From Mactromeris polynyma (lineage: Eukaryota; Mollusca; Bivalvia; Venerida; Mactridae): a DNA stretch of 64,000 nt. Below the pieces are notes generated by a model that was given only the letters and a program-made list of their open reading frames with translations, made no database searches and was not told the origin of the DNA. Where the stretch lies: contig JASFXZ010000007.1 of assembly GCA_032209605.1 (NCBI GenBank), positions 24,550,264-24,614,263 of the forward strand, read 5' to 3'. Positions 37,525 to 50,525 of this stretch are shown in pieces. Made by a program: the position numbers and the translations under genes. Each line of letters starts with the position of its first letter. Within the stretch, counting starts at the first letter, position 1.

Positions 37525-40137
37525 TAATGTTTTTTATGGTATAAACATTGTTTGTTGGACCTTTAGTTGTCATGCAACAGAATAATTGCATGCAATTAAT
37601 CGGTTATGATGCATGAACTGGACACAGCATAATAACAAAGAAGTCGAACCGGAAATGCGGCTTACAAAGTACCTAGCCACTCCAAAAGTACCGGAGCACA
37701 TGCATGTAAACAATTACAAACGCAAAGGGAACACAAGACACAAATGATAGGACGCTATTGGAGTATCACATTCGAACAATCAGTGACAACGAGAGGTTTA
37801 AAGATTGTCAAAGTTCCAGAAATATAACATGTGCACAAAGGTAATATATTCCAATATATTAGAGGCAATGAATTAGATACATACACAATGACATGAACTG
37901 TAACTATGATGTTGCCTCCATTTGAAGAACGTTACGTTGTAATGAACTGCAGAGCGTTTATGCAGATTGTTGGGGATTGGCGCCAGTAGAACATAAATTG
38001 AGATTCCGCAAGAAATAATTTCTACAACATAACATCGCGCAAAACGAATATTAGTGACGTCGTGTGATCATTATCGGTTATATAGATCTAAGTTCTCCGT
38101 TGACCGTCGATAAAAGGCAAAATAATTTCATGTCCATCTACGATTTTATGCAAGAGAATAATTCACAGTACGCAACAGGATTGCTCTTACATATATTTGG
38201 AAACAAATTAACATGTTTGTATGAACCGACCAGAAAATTTATCTTCAACGGAGGAGATTTGCATTCCATTGTCTTCTTCACAACACAGTCACCATTTAGA
38301 TCAGTCTGTATTATTTACTCATAGTTTCCTGTGTTTCCATTTCATCATGTTTTATAATGTAAGCTTTCTCCTGTTTGTTTCAGTCTTTTTGGCTATTTCA
38401 GGAGGTTATTATATTGCAAATACCGTCGAAATTGTTTTTGTTTCTTTCAGAACATTGACAAATGGTTGTTCGATTTGAAATATATCGTCTGGATATCGAC
38501 AGCTGTTTCCTGCGTTGCAGTTACAAAGAAAAATAATGATACTATGTTTCTTTTAACAAAATTTATGTGAGAATATCGTTTCTTGTACACTATGTCTGCT
38601 GGGAAGCATTTTAGAAAATATGTATTATCATTGTTTGTTTCGTACAGCCGTCAACTAAATAAAAAAACTTATAAACCAAACGTTATGAACTGAACGTTCT
38701 ACAATATGATATTTATATTGTTTTTGCGTAAAATCGTAAATTTATTCAAAGAACTATCCATCATAATGTTACTCACGAATCTCATATGTTGTTGCAAGAC
38801 ATACGTGTAGTATGGTTCTGGATTTAAGAAATTATGTTGGTGTTGTGAATCTGCAAAGAATTTGCATTTATGTCAAGTATATACCTTAAATCGTATGCAT
38901 GTCTACTGGTGAAAGAGATAAAAAAATATCTAATAAGTAGGTATTTTTATCCGGAAAAAAGGTAATATTTTACCATTTTCAACCTCATTTATTTCTGCGC
39001 ATTGGATACGATTTAGACAAGCGTGATTTTTATTATATTAAATGTACAACTTAGGCTCATGGTAATTTTCAAATTGATTTTGAACACTCATCTATTTTAA
39101 TGCTTTGCATGCATTCATATAACAAATCAAAATGAAATAACTGTTTTGATGTCACGGCTGTGAGGGAATGATGTCTTCAAAAGCTGCTGCTGAGGCGGAT
39201 TTTAATGTCCGAAATATACACCCCCACCCCACCCCCCAAACTCAAAAACTCAAAAAACACACACTGTGTTAAGCTATGATATTGCAGTTTTAACATACCA
39301 ATTATCATACCATTTGTTTTTGTATTCACATAATTAATTGTATTACTCAGTTCAGATTTCCTCTAAAACTTCTTAGAGAAAAAACAATAGTAAGTGTTTC
39401 AAAGTTTGATTACGCAGGGTGTCAGAAATGTTTATAATTATCAGTAACTCGTAACTGGTCTATACTTCATCACTATGTCTATTTAAATGCTGTTTTCTGT
39501 TAGGAGGCAGACAGTCTGATCATTGATTATCAAACATTCTCTGCCTGAAGATGCTTTAATTTATTGTTATATTTATTGATTTTCTGCGGAGAAAGCCTTG
39601 CTGTAACAGGTTATCTTCCTCCGCATTTTGGTTGCGTCAATATTGTTTACGCAATAATATATATATCGTTTTCTTCACCAAAGCTTTTCATGTAACATGT
39701 ATGCCATATCTACACTGAACAAAATCAAAGTCACTGTGGTTTAATTGATATTCATTAATTAAGTTAATGAAAATCACATGTATTTTTTCAAATTTTTCAG
39801 AATGGATTTACAAATATTTTAAGAAAATGGGTACATTTGCTTTATTTTTACGATGAAACATGTATACAGTTTTAAACTGAGTTACATTTAATGCCTTTAA
39901 ACAATTGCTAGTGAAACCTTGAAGCGTTTAGCATTTTTACTTGTTCGTTTTACTATTTGCAAAAAAAGCCTCGAGTACACCATTTTTATAAAAACAAGAA
40001 ATGATATCCTTTATATCAAGAACGTCTTATTCTGTATTAGTTCGACAGTAGTGTAGTAGTGTGATTTTGTGTATAACAGATGTTTTGTCATGATGAATTA
40101 TTATCCTATACGAGGAATGTTTATTGTTGCTTGTTTC

Positions 40138-40519
40138 TATGGTGGCATATTACTGCCACCAGTTAGCATGATAGCGTTCGCGAATTGATTCGTGTTAACC
40201 ACTTAACCACCTGTATAAATATATTTTTACATAACTGGCAACACGAATATTATCTAGTTAACTTCTTATTATGTTACATATTAAGTGAAATTCGCAAACC
40301 ATAACTAGATAACCCGTTAGTGTAATACATCATAAAAAGGTAAGAGGTGGCAGTTCTGGGCACTTTCAAGTCTGTTTCTTGTCTTATGATATTTATCTTA
40401 CCGAAAATGTATCACGAATATTAAATAGATAGCTATATTTATCGCAATAATTAAGTGGTTAACACGAAACCATTCGCGAACGCTATCATGCTAACTGGTG
40501 GCAGTAATATGCCACCATA
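40138..40519. mobile_element. 382-bp element with long terminal inverted repeats, copy 4
   Basis: The left end TATGGTGGCATATTACTGCC continues through CACCAGTTAGCATGATAGCG and TTCGCGAAT, and is mirrored at the right end (CGCGAACGCTATCATGCTAA...GCCACCATA) for about 70 bases. Array copies 1 and 2 show the uninterrupted site (GTTTGCTAATTTCCAATG, about 3632 and 16232). GTTTC occurs on both sides, suggesting a target duplication of 5 to 9 bp that has decayed. It is too short to code; a MITE of unidentified superfamily. Confidence 0.75.
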
Positions 40520-40784
40520 AGTTTCCAATGTCATGAATGTTGGTTGTCTGTATGAATCCAATATATTGTAACATTAAATCAAATTGATTGCATCTGACAC
40601 CATGCTACTTTCACCACCAAATTGAAATTAGATCAGTAGAAAATAAAGTAAACAAACCATTCCTGAAAAGCCATGCATGAATACAATGTTACAAGCTCAT
40701 CAGCTGATGTATTGTGATGTATTATGATGATTTTGCAATCCTACACAACCCGTTTCAAAGTAGTACTGCTATTTCCCCCAGCAT

Positions 40785-42165
40785 TTGTGTTTTTCGGCGC
40801 AGCCGTACTAACATGGCTTTGCTGTTTGCATATCAGTGTTGTGTAAACCAATCAAATCTTACGTAACCCACTAAACTAACTTATGTAAACCGAACCACGT
40901 TTGTAACCTTGACGCGGATTGGTGTACCTTCCGATTAGAGATACGTTACCCTACCGACATCCACTGAATTTCGGTGAATTTACCGAAATCCATGTTGGAT
41001 CTGGAGTATCGGCAATTGTAACATCTCGACTTTTTTATGTTGCACAACAAATCTCAACCTTCAAATTGCGACCATCTTTTTTCAAGATATGTCTTGTTGT
41101 CCTGTGTTCTATGTCCGTTATAGCACATTTTATTACGTACTTAAGTGTCTCTTTGTCCTGTGGAGGTGACTGTACGCTTTATATGGCATTTCCTGTCTGA
41201 CTTATTAATTGTGTATCGTAAAACGTATTATCCATGAAAATCACAGACAGAGAGTAATAAACTTAACAGCAGCGTGTCGCACTTCGACTGTATGAATAGG
41301 GATTTGACGAGGTGCTATAAACAGCTTTTGTATCACCAGTTGTTGTCAATCAAGTAATACCTATGTTGGCCGTAACTGAAACAAGAAATATCTTTTATTA
41401 AAGATGGTCGGCGCAATTTGAAGCAAGCAAATTTTTGCAAACTGAAGGTTGAGATTTGTTGTACACCATATAAAATTGCCGAGATGTTACGATTACAACT
41501 CTGATCCTGCAGGAGGAGATCATTGCGGTGGAGATTGGACAAAAAATAACTCCGTTGTGCGCTAAGTCATACATAGACAGTATAGTCTGTTTCTATATAG
41601 TTCAACAGTAGTATCAGTCGTGAAATCACACATTCATGTTAATCAACTTGTTACATATGGATTTGTCAGATATATATAAATGTCCGTGACTGTTACATAA
41701 ATCATAGAATGTTTTCTTTATTCTAACGCCGTGCAATTTCCCGTGTGGTTGACTAACAACACTACTCACTAGATAAATATTGAAACATACTATATATCTA
41801 CATTTTGTACTTTCAGACGCAGTTGTTAAGGCAAACAATATTATGTTCTTCTGGTTTTCATACAACATTGTCATGGTTACAATGAATAATAAGAATAACG
41901 CCTCTATCGTGATCAAAATGTTTTCGTAGCAAACATTACTTTGCTTCGGAAGAAAAAATACATAACAATAAACAAGCTACTGTTTTTAGGTTTGGTAAAC
42001 AAATATTTAGGCCTTAACAAAAATTTAACCAATACGCGTCAATGTCACAAACGTTGTTCCGATGGAGAGAATTACGTTTAGCGGTTAACGTAATATTTGG
42101 TTGGTGTACACTACGCTGATGTGCAAATAGCAAAGCCATGTTATACGGCTGCGCCGAAAAATATC
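40785..42165. repeat. Inverted duplication within array copy 4
   Basis: The segment 40785-41100 (CGGCGCAGCCGTACTAACAT ... AAATCTCAACCTTCAAATTG) recurs inverted in 41375-42165 (CTGAAGGTTGAGATTTGTTG at about 41441; ACGGCTGCGCCGAAAAATAT at about 42146). The second arm holds about 0.5 kb (41505-42020) without a counterpart in the first arm. The spacer 41100-41375 remains in normal orientation. The whole second arm is inserted at GTAACTGAAA, where copy 2 (about 17100-17112) is continuous. Confidence 0.75.
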
Positions 42166-42537
42166 GAGTCTTATGTTTACAGGAATAATTATGTTTTTGG
42201 AGTAACGTGAATCTGCGTGTTATATGTCGTGTTGATGCGTGTTACGAAATGATTATTACTTGAAATATCCGTTTATGTCCGAACTATGTTCTTGTGGGCT
42301 ACTATTAGAAACGCATTAAGGTATAACACATCTTTATCTATTTTTAATTATTGATATTACGCTGAGAACAGTCCCATTTTCGCGTCCGGGTAATGTTACA
42401 AAGTCTTGTAATTTTGACATTAGATAACCTGACCTTTAGTATAATTGGTTTTTAAAACGTCTATGTTTACTCACTACAATTTCTCATTGTATTACATTTT
42501 GGACTTTTCATGAACATGCAGTACCTAATATATTCGA

Positions 42538-42650
42538 TTCGCATGACAGTTATAGAAATATCTGACCAATGGTAAATAATGAAAAAGTTCGCAAATTGTT
42601 CCCAGAGTGCTACTTTATAAAACGCGCGGCCGTCATTGTGTTTCGAGTCT
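42538..42650 (+). promoter_or_regulatory. Promoter-like block, copy 4
   Basis: Equivalent of 17494-17605. ACCAATGG (42565-42572) and TATAAAAC (42616-42623), followed by GCGCGGCCGTCATTG, are kept. The E-box palindrome is lost (CGCATG). The leader resembles that of copy 2, including a short ATG frame starting MRVFLFQIP at about 42763. Confidence 0.45.
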
Positions 42651-43945
42651 GAACCCAAACAACTGCCGGAATTGCGAAATTTGCGAAAAGGTTGCAACGC
42701 ATGAATGGGCACAGAGATCAATAACAGTATCTTGTTCTTGGAGAAAACTTAGCAAGATCAATATGCGTGTTTTTTTATTTCAAATTCCTCTCGCTTAATT
42801 GAGACTCTGTTCTTATAATCACGAATGTCAATATTTACACAACTGTCACAATGATAATAATAACATAATGAACACATTATTCGAGAGACAGAGTTTTATA
42901 TGTTTTAACAAATATTCCGAACCACCGATCGATTCAAAATGATTCTAAAAAAATGCCATTGTTGTGTACACAATATTTTCCAAACATTTTCCGTTTGCTG
43001 ACCACCTCATAATTTGTTCACACCCGTTAACATGTAAATAAATGGATTGTACCAACAGAGGCAATTTGATTCAACACACACAGTTATTATAAACTACTCT
43101 TGTGTTAACGTTGTTAAACATATACGATTTAAACCCCTTCAATAGACATACTCCAGATTGGTATAAATATTGATATTCTCCTCTAATCCTGCGGTACACA
43201 AAACAATATATCAACACGTTTGAAAATACGATGTTTTTTTCTGCTCGATCAGTCGGTGTCTTCTAAATCGGGAAGTCTTTATCTTGTTGAAAACATAATA
43301 ATCGCGTTTGTTTTCTCGCATAGCATTGCCAATCAGTGGTTCGGTTTGAAATATCTCGTCTGTCTGTTTCTGGATGTTTTCTATGTTGAAATTTATATTT
43401 ATACAAATAATCGCGTGAATGTTCAACGTTTACAACCCATACTAGATACTCTCAGGCGCATAAGGTGGTGGCCAATAGATTCACATAGAACATACCAATA
43501 TTGTAGGCTTTCAGAATTGGTTTATCAACATATCTGAGTATAGAGCAAAATATATTCCAAAAGACAGAAATAATTATTAAATGTTATTGTTTGTCCATGA
43601 CATGATTTCACAGAACAACTTCCTATTAGTTTGATATCGAAGCGTTTCTGAACCGAATGTAGCTCAACACGAAAGTAGGATTTTTCAGTGACCTTAATTA
43701 GAAATGTTGACAAATCGGAGATAATTTTCGACGAACAGGGAATGACATGTGTCATTAGGGAAGCCAGTAAGTAAATAAGTATATATTTTTATACGCGTTT
43801 CATGTCAGACGGTGTCGCATTATATAGCATATGCCTAAAATGCATTCTGGAAAAAGCTAAATGTCCTATTTCTTCGAAAATATGCCAAAGTATCAAATAT
43901 TTTCGCCGGAAATGATGTCAATCCTTATCAAATATGTAAAAATGT

Positions 43946-45118
43946 TTTACAAACTTTACTTGCATAATAAAATGTAGTGCCGCCTTAATAAGTAACCGAA
44001 TCATAGAACAATGCTTGAACTAGTCATTTCAGACCATTAATAAGCTTGTCAAAATAACCGCGATTTTAATTGACCAATGCTCTATTAACATTACCTACCA
44101 TTTTGTTAACAGACATCAGCCATAATGCAAAGACGTTTGACGAACATATAACACCATTGTCCTTTATGAACATCGGATATTGGTATGGTGACACTGATTT
44201 TAATTATTTCAAATTCTTCGAATTTTATTTGATTTTATCATTACTTCCAGTGCCGTCTATACAGATTTTATCGCGATTCACTGAATTATAAAATACAGTT
44301 GAGTGAACATGATCTTTTGTTCAAATGTACTCGTTGACTTCTGTGCAGTCTCACTTAGGGCCACATCACATATTAACACGCGCTGTCAGAAATCCAAACA
44401 AACATGGCCGACTGTTGCGTATCGGTCTACGACAAATATGTAACATTTTGCGATCGTCTAAATGTCAAACAGCTTCATAAACGACATTTTATCCGAATGC
44501 TTACCATTGCGAGATGAACGTGTACTCAAATCCGATGCGAGTGCACATTTTAGCCTGTCTGTAGGTATTAGCACTTGGTTCGCTGTCCGTCATCTGGACC
44601 ACGGTGGAAATGAGATGTGAACATCTATCAGAATAGACCACACGCTGATGCAATCCATTCTCTGAAAAAGGGGACGACTGATGGAGAGCGAAAACCACTC
44701 ACAGTGACATATATCCAACTGTGTCAACGTAGATCTGTTGATTAACGTTCAGTCATGTACATCCGATGATTTTACTTAAGAATTTACTCAGAGACCTCAC
44801 GGCCTCATGTCGTCACAGCAGCGCGTTTGCAACTCTTGAACTTCTTCAATGTTTTCCTTAAAACTGTAGTAAATTATCGAGCATGTTGTTAGTTGTGTGT
44901 TTTGTGTGAAGTTTCAACATAGATCGACATTAAATTTTGTGAAAATCTTTGGAACTTTTTTTTCTCGACCGAATCACGAAAGATGTCAATGCAGGGGCGG
45001 CTAGAGAAACGAGTTTATGTGATTGTTTTTGTTGACCAACTCGTTTGATAAATTCAATAAAACATGAACACTCATGTTTGATCCTCTATATATCGGATGA
45101 GAAATATCCACCATACAC
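43946..45118. mobile_element. Copy 4 insertion carrying the inverted relative of the hairpin-ended element
   Basis: Array copy 3 runs without interruption from AATATGTAAAAA into ATCGATATATCAAG (about 30185-30215). In copy 4 about 1.17 kb lies between the equivalent sequences. Within it, 44358-45086 is the reverse complement of most of 9085-9940, for example the CAGAAATCCAAACAAACATGG block at 44389 and the terminal GATCCTCTA at 45080. The hairpin has lost one arm. The part from 43946 to 44357 has no counterpart I recognise in this window. An open frame of 73 codons at 44070-44291 resembles nothing I know and does not begin with ATG. Confidence 0.6.
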
Positions 45119-46687
45119 CGATATATCAAGTATCGTTCACTACAATGCCATTTACATACGTGCAGTTCATGATTTCATATATTTTCACATCTAGTTATGT
45201 CTTATACATGTTTATATATTACTTTGACCATCTTGTTTCCTAACTATTATCAAGTATGTGGGTTTTTTACAAATTATATACGAAAACTATTAATATTCTT
45301 CAGTTATTTTACTCTTGAACACATTTAGTAGGTACGGCAACATTTTAGACATAGCCTTTTGACAACGCGCTAATTTCAATTTTCAAGGTCAATTTTCGTC
45401 GTTTTCAGGCCTGTATTTATTATTCGTAAGTATCGATTTAAAAATATATTTATCGATACTCGATCGACGGGAAAATAGCATTGATACAGCGATATCGTTT
45501 ATATCGATGACACCTCTACTGAGATGTGTATTCAGATATGAGTCTTAATTCGTTGGTGCGGGTTCCATTAAAATACCATAATTTTATTGAATCATGCGTT
45601 TTATTGTCATTATCAGTCTCAAAACGGCGTTCGTTTGAGTGTCTATACCTTTGTATTGTTTATGTGTGGCGTTTAAGTGCACTTTATTTTACTTGACTGT
45701 GTGATTTAGAACTATCAAAGATAAACAGTTTATACACACACCATACTGTTATTTTTCATGCGTATTGTTTTGGAGTGCCGTGAAAACGCGTTTTCCGAGT
45801 GCGATTTGTTTTTGAAATATTTCTGTTGTTATTTTCGGTTGCGCGTAACTCTTACATGAGCCGAGTTGTTAGTTATAGTATGGAGTGCTTTATTGTACAA
45901 GTGCTGTTGCTTAGTTTCAATGTCCTCTTCCTTTCTGTATATATTTGTGTCTCCTGCCTCGGGTGTGCGTACTTCCTTTCGTATGACTATCTCTGAATAG
46001 GGATGTTCTGATTTGTGGATGTGGCTTCCTTGCTCTGCAGTGTTTCACTTTTCCAAATAAGCTATCTAAAGTCCATTGTAGGACAGCACTACATTTGCCG
46101 GTCATCTTTGTTTGACCTGTATCATTTGACCCGTATCTCAATTCACGACAATTTAGTGTTTGCATTGATCGCATCATTGTTTCGAGATAATACTTTCCTG
46201 GCATCTGTATAGGTCTCTTCATATCAAGTATTTTTTCGAAGCATGAAATCAGCGTTTCCTGTTTGGCATACAATAATGATGATCAAATGGACAGCAACAT
46301 TTCCTGTATGGAGTTCTAATAAATTACTCCGATTGTACGGCCTGACATACGGTGCAACGAGCAGCATAATACATATATATATTGGCCTAACCGCTTTGTA
46401 GTGTAAGATTTATTATATGTATGTTTGTGCAAATATTTTATAATAATGTTTATGTATAAATACAATAAAACATAATTAAACTAAACTGCAGGGAGCAACA
46501 TAGGAAATACAGAATCGAAGGATCAAAACAGTACATATGTTCGAAACAATTATATGTTTATAGAATTACATTGAACATATAACTGCAGTACTGTTTGTGA
46601 ATATGCAGTTTCAAATAATTCAAATGCTACTATTTTTTATTCAGGTTACTAGTATGTTAATTATAAAGTAAGAACAGAAAATAATTA

Positions 46688-46858
46688 CAGTGGGAACTCG
46701 TATTCATCTGGTTTCAAAACTTGATTTCGAATAAAACATACTTTGGAATAGCCCATTTCAATTCGAAGAGCGTAAGAAGATACATCGGTACCTGGTATCT
46801 ATTTCGGGTGATACCGAGTATTCGAATAGAAGGTTGTCGAATAAACGAGGTCCGACCG
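46688..46858. mobile_element. Small Tigger-like MITE, copy 4
   Basis: Counterpart of 20632-20777, starting CAGTGGGAACTCGTATTC after TA and ending CGAGGTCCGACCG, with about 170 bases between. Confidence 0.65.
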
Positions 46859-48853
46859 TTATTATATTTTGTATAACATTTTGATATAAAAAACTAACGG
46901 TTATGTTAAAACATAACCATGGTAACATAACACGAATGAAATAAGCTTGTGTTTAAATAATTACATTCAGACTAAAATATCATTTGAACGCCGCTGCACG
47001 ATTTCCAACCCGTCTTTAATCCACGTCATTTCCAGAAATGTCACATGTGACGTAACCATGTACTGACAGTAAGCAATCTTTGCCGAATATGACGATATGA
47101 AAACGAAGTGACCATATGCAGTACATATTGTTGCCTGCACGCATGTTGCGTTTTCTTGAAATGACCTCACTTACAGAAGAGGTTGTAAATCCCATTGCAG
47201 CGCTCCTTTTATGATTTAAGAGAAAGGAAACGATCAATCACAATCCATTGTTCTAAATATAACTGAAGACGTCTAGCATTTAATGTCATGTACAAAGGAC
47301 ACAGCCAGTCCAAAAACACAAAGAGACCTGAAGAAATGCATACATGAAAGCATTGTAAGAGCACAAGGGACACAAGACAAATGTAAATGGTGGGTGAAGA
47401 TCAGAGTACCGCTTTGGAACGGTCAGTGGTTGAACTCTGGTCCAACATTTGATGACGAGGCATACGGTACAAAACTTCTAGCATCTAAACACATTACTTG
47501 TCCATAATGCATTACTCATCAGCATTACGTGGGAACATAATGTCATATGTTGTCTGAATCCAGACAGTTTTGAAATTTTCAAAATGACGTTAATATATTT
47601 TATTGTGTACTATTTCCGATGCACAATCTTGACGATTCTTGCTGTTTACAATTTGTTGCAACTATTTCGTGTCTCTGTAAAATTGTTTAAGAATTTATCA
47701 TATTTGAGCAGGACTATTCTTTGTGTATGTTGCTATTGGAAACGCTGCTACACCAACACATAATGCATCAGTTCTTCATAGTGTTGCCTAGTGTGGGCTG
47801 TCAGATATACATTACGTAACATGTTGCTGCGTATTTTCCGAAGTACTGTGTAGATCTACATCCTGTTCGTCTTTGAACCGATTTACAGAATAATTCATAA
47901 TATTCAGTTTTGTGTACTAAACCTAGTAAAAGTAAAAGAGAGAGAAATAGTAAGACAGAAAAAGTGCATTCACACAACACGGCCTACACACGCAGCATCC
48001 TTGGGTATGTAAATACTGATCTGGTAGGGATACAAACCTAAACCAAAAAGCAGGAACACGAATGGAAACATTGAAATATTACCGCTTCACATGTTTGAAA
48101 CTTTTAGGGCTGTAATTATTCAGAAATATGCAGTTTCAACCAACGGTGACACCAAGCACTGAAAGATTGCTGATTCTAGTTTAATCATTATGAAAAAAAA
48201 ATGATTTTATATTATGCAATAGGACAGCTATTTTACTAAAGCCAAAGAATGTTATTCTTAGTAGTTTTTTCCATTTGCGTTTAATGCTAAATTAAGGTGG
48301 TTCATAACTAATACCGCGTAAAATCCAGTTTATACTGAACATGTAAAAAGCTTTGAAACCATAACCAACTTTTTTTCTCCCTGCGATAGACAAATTAATC
48401 CCAGCATAAAAAGCCATTTAGACTACTTTACATGTATTATGCCCAGTCTCACAGAAAACCCAAAGTCTTTATATTCAGCGGACTTATGTGTATACAATGT
48501 TGTCTAAATGCAATGAGTAAGCTGTAAACAATATAATCATCAGTCTCATCTTCCTTATTAAGTCTGCATGGAAACTCAGATTTATACAAATCAGGTGTAT
48601 ACCATGCAATCCAGACATATAACTTTGTTAGGTAATCTCCCAGCTATTTGCTTTCTGTGAGAAATGGACAACTGGATACCCATATTTTGTGCTCTTGATT
48701 ATACAATTCTATGTGAAAATAATAATAGCATGCATCATACAAATGACTAGATGCATTACCAAATTGGAAATATTCTAATATCCAAACAGACAAAGCTGTC
48801 CAGGGGTGTACATAAACGATTATGATCGGGATGTCGGATATTAGCAGCACAGT

Positions 48854-49104
48854 AAAGTAAGTAGTGTTTATTTATTATAGTGTCACCCCTATTTAAAGGG
48901 CCATCCATTTCTGACACCTACTTTCCGAGCACAGTTACTTCCCGATTCCTATCCATTAATGCTAGGCACCTGGCAGGTAGGCATACGGTAACCATTATTT
49001 AACTAGCTTGCGGCTCACCACGAACGGACCCCTGCATGGAATACGAACCTTCGACCTACCGCTCCGAAGGCGGATGCCTTAACCACTTGGCCTCGGAGAC
49101 GGTT
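48854..49104 (-). mobile_element. tRNA-derived SINE, copy 4
   Basis: Read on the minus strand, the head is GTCTCCGAGGCCAAGTGGTT followed by AAGGC, which resembles the A box of a Ser/Leu-type tRNA. GGTTCGTATTCC, a B-box-like motif, comes some 50 bases later. The body then runs about 170 bases and ends ATAATAAATAAACACTACTT. GCACAGT (48847-48853) and GCATAGT (49105-49111) flank it as a target duplication. Array copies 1 and 2 have the site uninterrupted (GCAGCATAGTTGTGAAC, about 10068 and 23391). RNA polymerase III transcription is expected for the family. It is a retroposon and not a functional tRNA gene. Confidence 0.8.
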
Positions 49105-49575
49105 GCATAGTTGCGAACTAATCAGAGGTTCTAGCGGTGTAGTTTTCGGATCATCCCTAAATAAACTTTGTATAATTAGTAGAGAAATGATGTACATGTA
49201 TTCTACTGGTACATTGCGGCTGATGAATTTTACGCATTGGCGTATGTACTTATGCCAGGAAACATGGTTGACTGTGACTATATTAAACAAACAACAAAAC
49301 AATACAGTGTTAAAGCATTTAATGCATTTTGATATACACGTTATTCATTGGTGGAAAATACAAGCAAAAATAATGGGAAACAAAACAATAGTCAATATAA
49401 ATATTTCATCTATTATTTCTTGTTCTTTTATGGTTACCACTACACTTAGATGAATATAACAAAAATGGACATTTATAGTCCTGTTTTTCACAACATTTTG
49501 CATGTATGTTGTCATTTTTGGTTAAGATCCAACAGCCAAAACACAAAATGAGACTTCATAGAAGGAATACAGGTA

Positions 49576-50226
49576 CAGGGGCGGATCCAGCGGGGGGGTC
49601 CGGGGGGTCCGACCCCCCCTGGAATGGCTCAGACCCCCCCTGGAAAAAATAAAAAAATGATAAACAAGCGTGATAAATCGACAGCTTTCTATAACATTAA
49701 TCAATGAATAATAAATTTATCAAACATTATGTTCCATAGCTTCACTTTTATCGTTATTGTGTATCTTTCTGAATTCAATATTGCATCAATCACCCGTGTA
49801 ATGAATGTGTAAGCGACTGTGCTAGACTGTATGTCAGGTTGTTGCTACGCTGCGTAAATATTTATTGCTGACACGCAAATATTCATATTTGTGACGTCAT
49901 TTAAGGCAATATTTAGTGACGTAGTTATTTGATGTATCAAGAATTTGCAGTGCAGTTTGGCTTTCGAGTAAAAACAGCACGTCATTCTTGTTAGCTTGAT
50001 TTTTTTCCGCAATTTGTTCTTAAAAATACTAAAAAAACTTTAAAAAAAAACAAACAAAAAACGGATCTATATTAGTGGAGACCTCCTCGTGGTTAGAACC
50101 GGTAACGTTTGTTAAAACAGATACAAACGGCTAACATCTGCTTGAATGTGGAAAGGGATTATATTTCTGTAATTTTGTGGGCAAAAGTTGGACCCCCCCT
50201 GGAGAAAAATCCTGGATCCGCCCCTG
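49576..50226. mobile_element. 651-bp hAT-like MITE, array copy 4
   Basis: Same ends, same length and almost the same sequence as 5459-6109; only differences in A-runs near 50040-50060 were seen. It lies at another place in the unit, flanked by AGGTA on both sides (49571-49575 and 50227-50231). Array copies 1 and 2 show the empty site GAATACACGTATATATTCC (about 10475 and 23796). It is therefore an independent insertion and not a by-product of array duplication. Confidence 0.88.
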
Positions 50227-50525
50227 AGGTATATCTTCCACTAATTAAACACAATTCATCATTTACTATTTATATTACAATGAAATGACAAGCAATATAT
50301 AGCACAGTTGACACAGTGTTTTGAGTAGCATTCAACATACATATACAGATGTTTACAAAATAAATAGAAAAAATGAATTCATTTTACAACTGATATATAC
50401 CTATGGTGCAAGATATACAAATGTTCAGCAGACGCACAAAACACACACGATTCATTGGAATCTTTCGACGCTACACATGACAAAACAATGAAAACCTATA
50501 CATTTTAATTTGAATATTCCGAGTA

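Larger units (their letters stand above)
26803..38756 (+). repeat. Tandem array unit, copy 3 with a replaced middle
   Basis: Third copy, more diverged from copies 1 and 2. The sequence is collinear from 26803 to about 32120 and again from about 36655 to the end. Between these points about 4.5 kb of foreign sequence (a hairpin, a degenerate LINE and a nested insertion) stands where copy 1 has about 3.9 kb (7800-11660). Near 27190 it shows the empty site of the TA-flanked TIR element found in copies 1 and 2. The promoter-like block (about 28470-28560) and the poly(A)-like block (37519) are both retained. No intact gene was recognised. Confidence 0.85.
38757..50525 (+). repeat. Tandem array unit, copy 4, truncated
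   Basis: Last copy. Similarity to the other copies stops near 50525, just after the block with TTTGAATATTCCGAG (compare copy 2 at 24087-24100), so the last 2.7 kb of the unit is absent. It differs from copy 1 by about 10% in a 190-base hand comparison (43237-43427 against 4561-4750). It has lost the equivalent of copy 1 830-3195. It is also the most rearranged copy: a long-TIR element at 40138, an inverted duplication at 41375-42165, an insertion at 43946-45118, a SINE at 48854 and a hAT-like MITE at 49576. No intact coding frame was recognised. Confidence 0.85.

Noticed and set aside
49015..49104. tRNA gene on the minus strand
   Set aside because: A- and B-box-like motifs are present but the cloverleaf is not complete, and the block is part of a 251-bp insertion with target duplications, so it is a SINE head.
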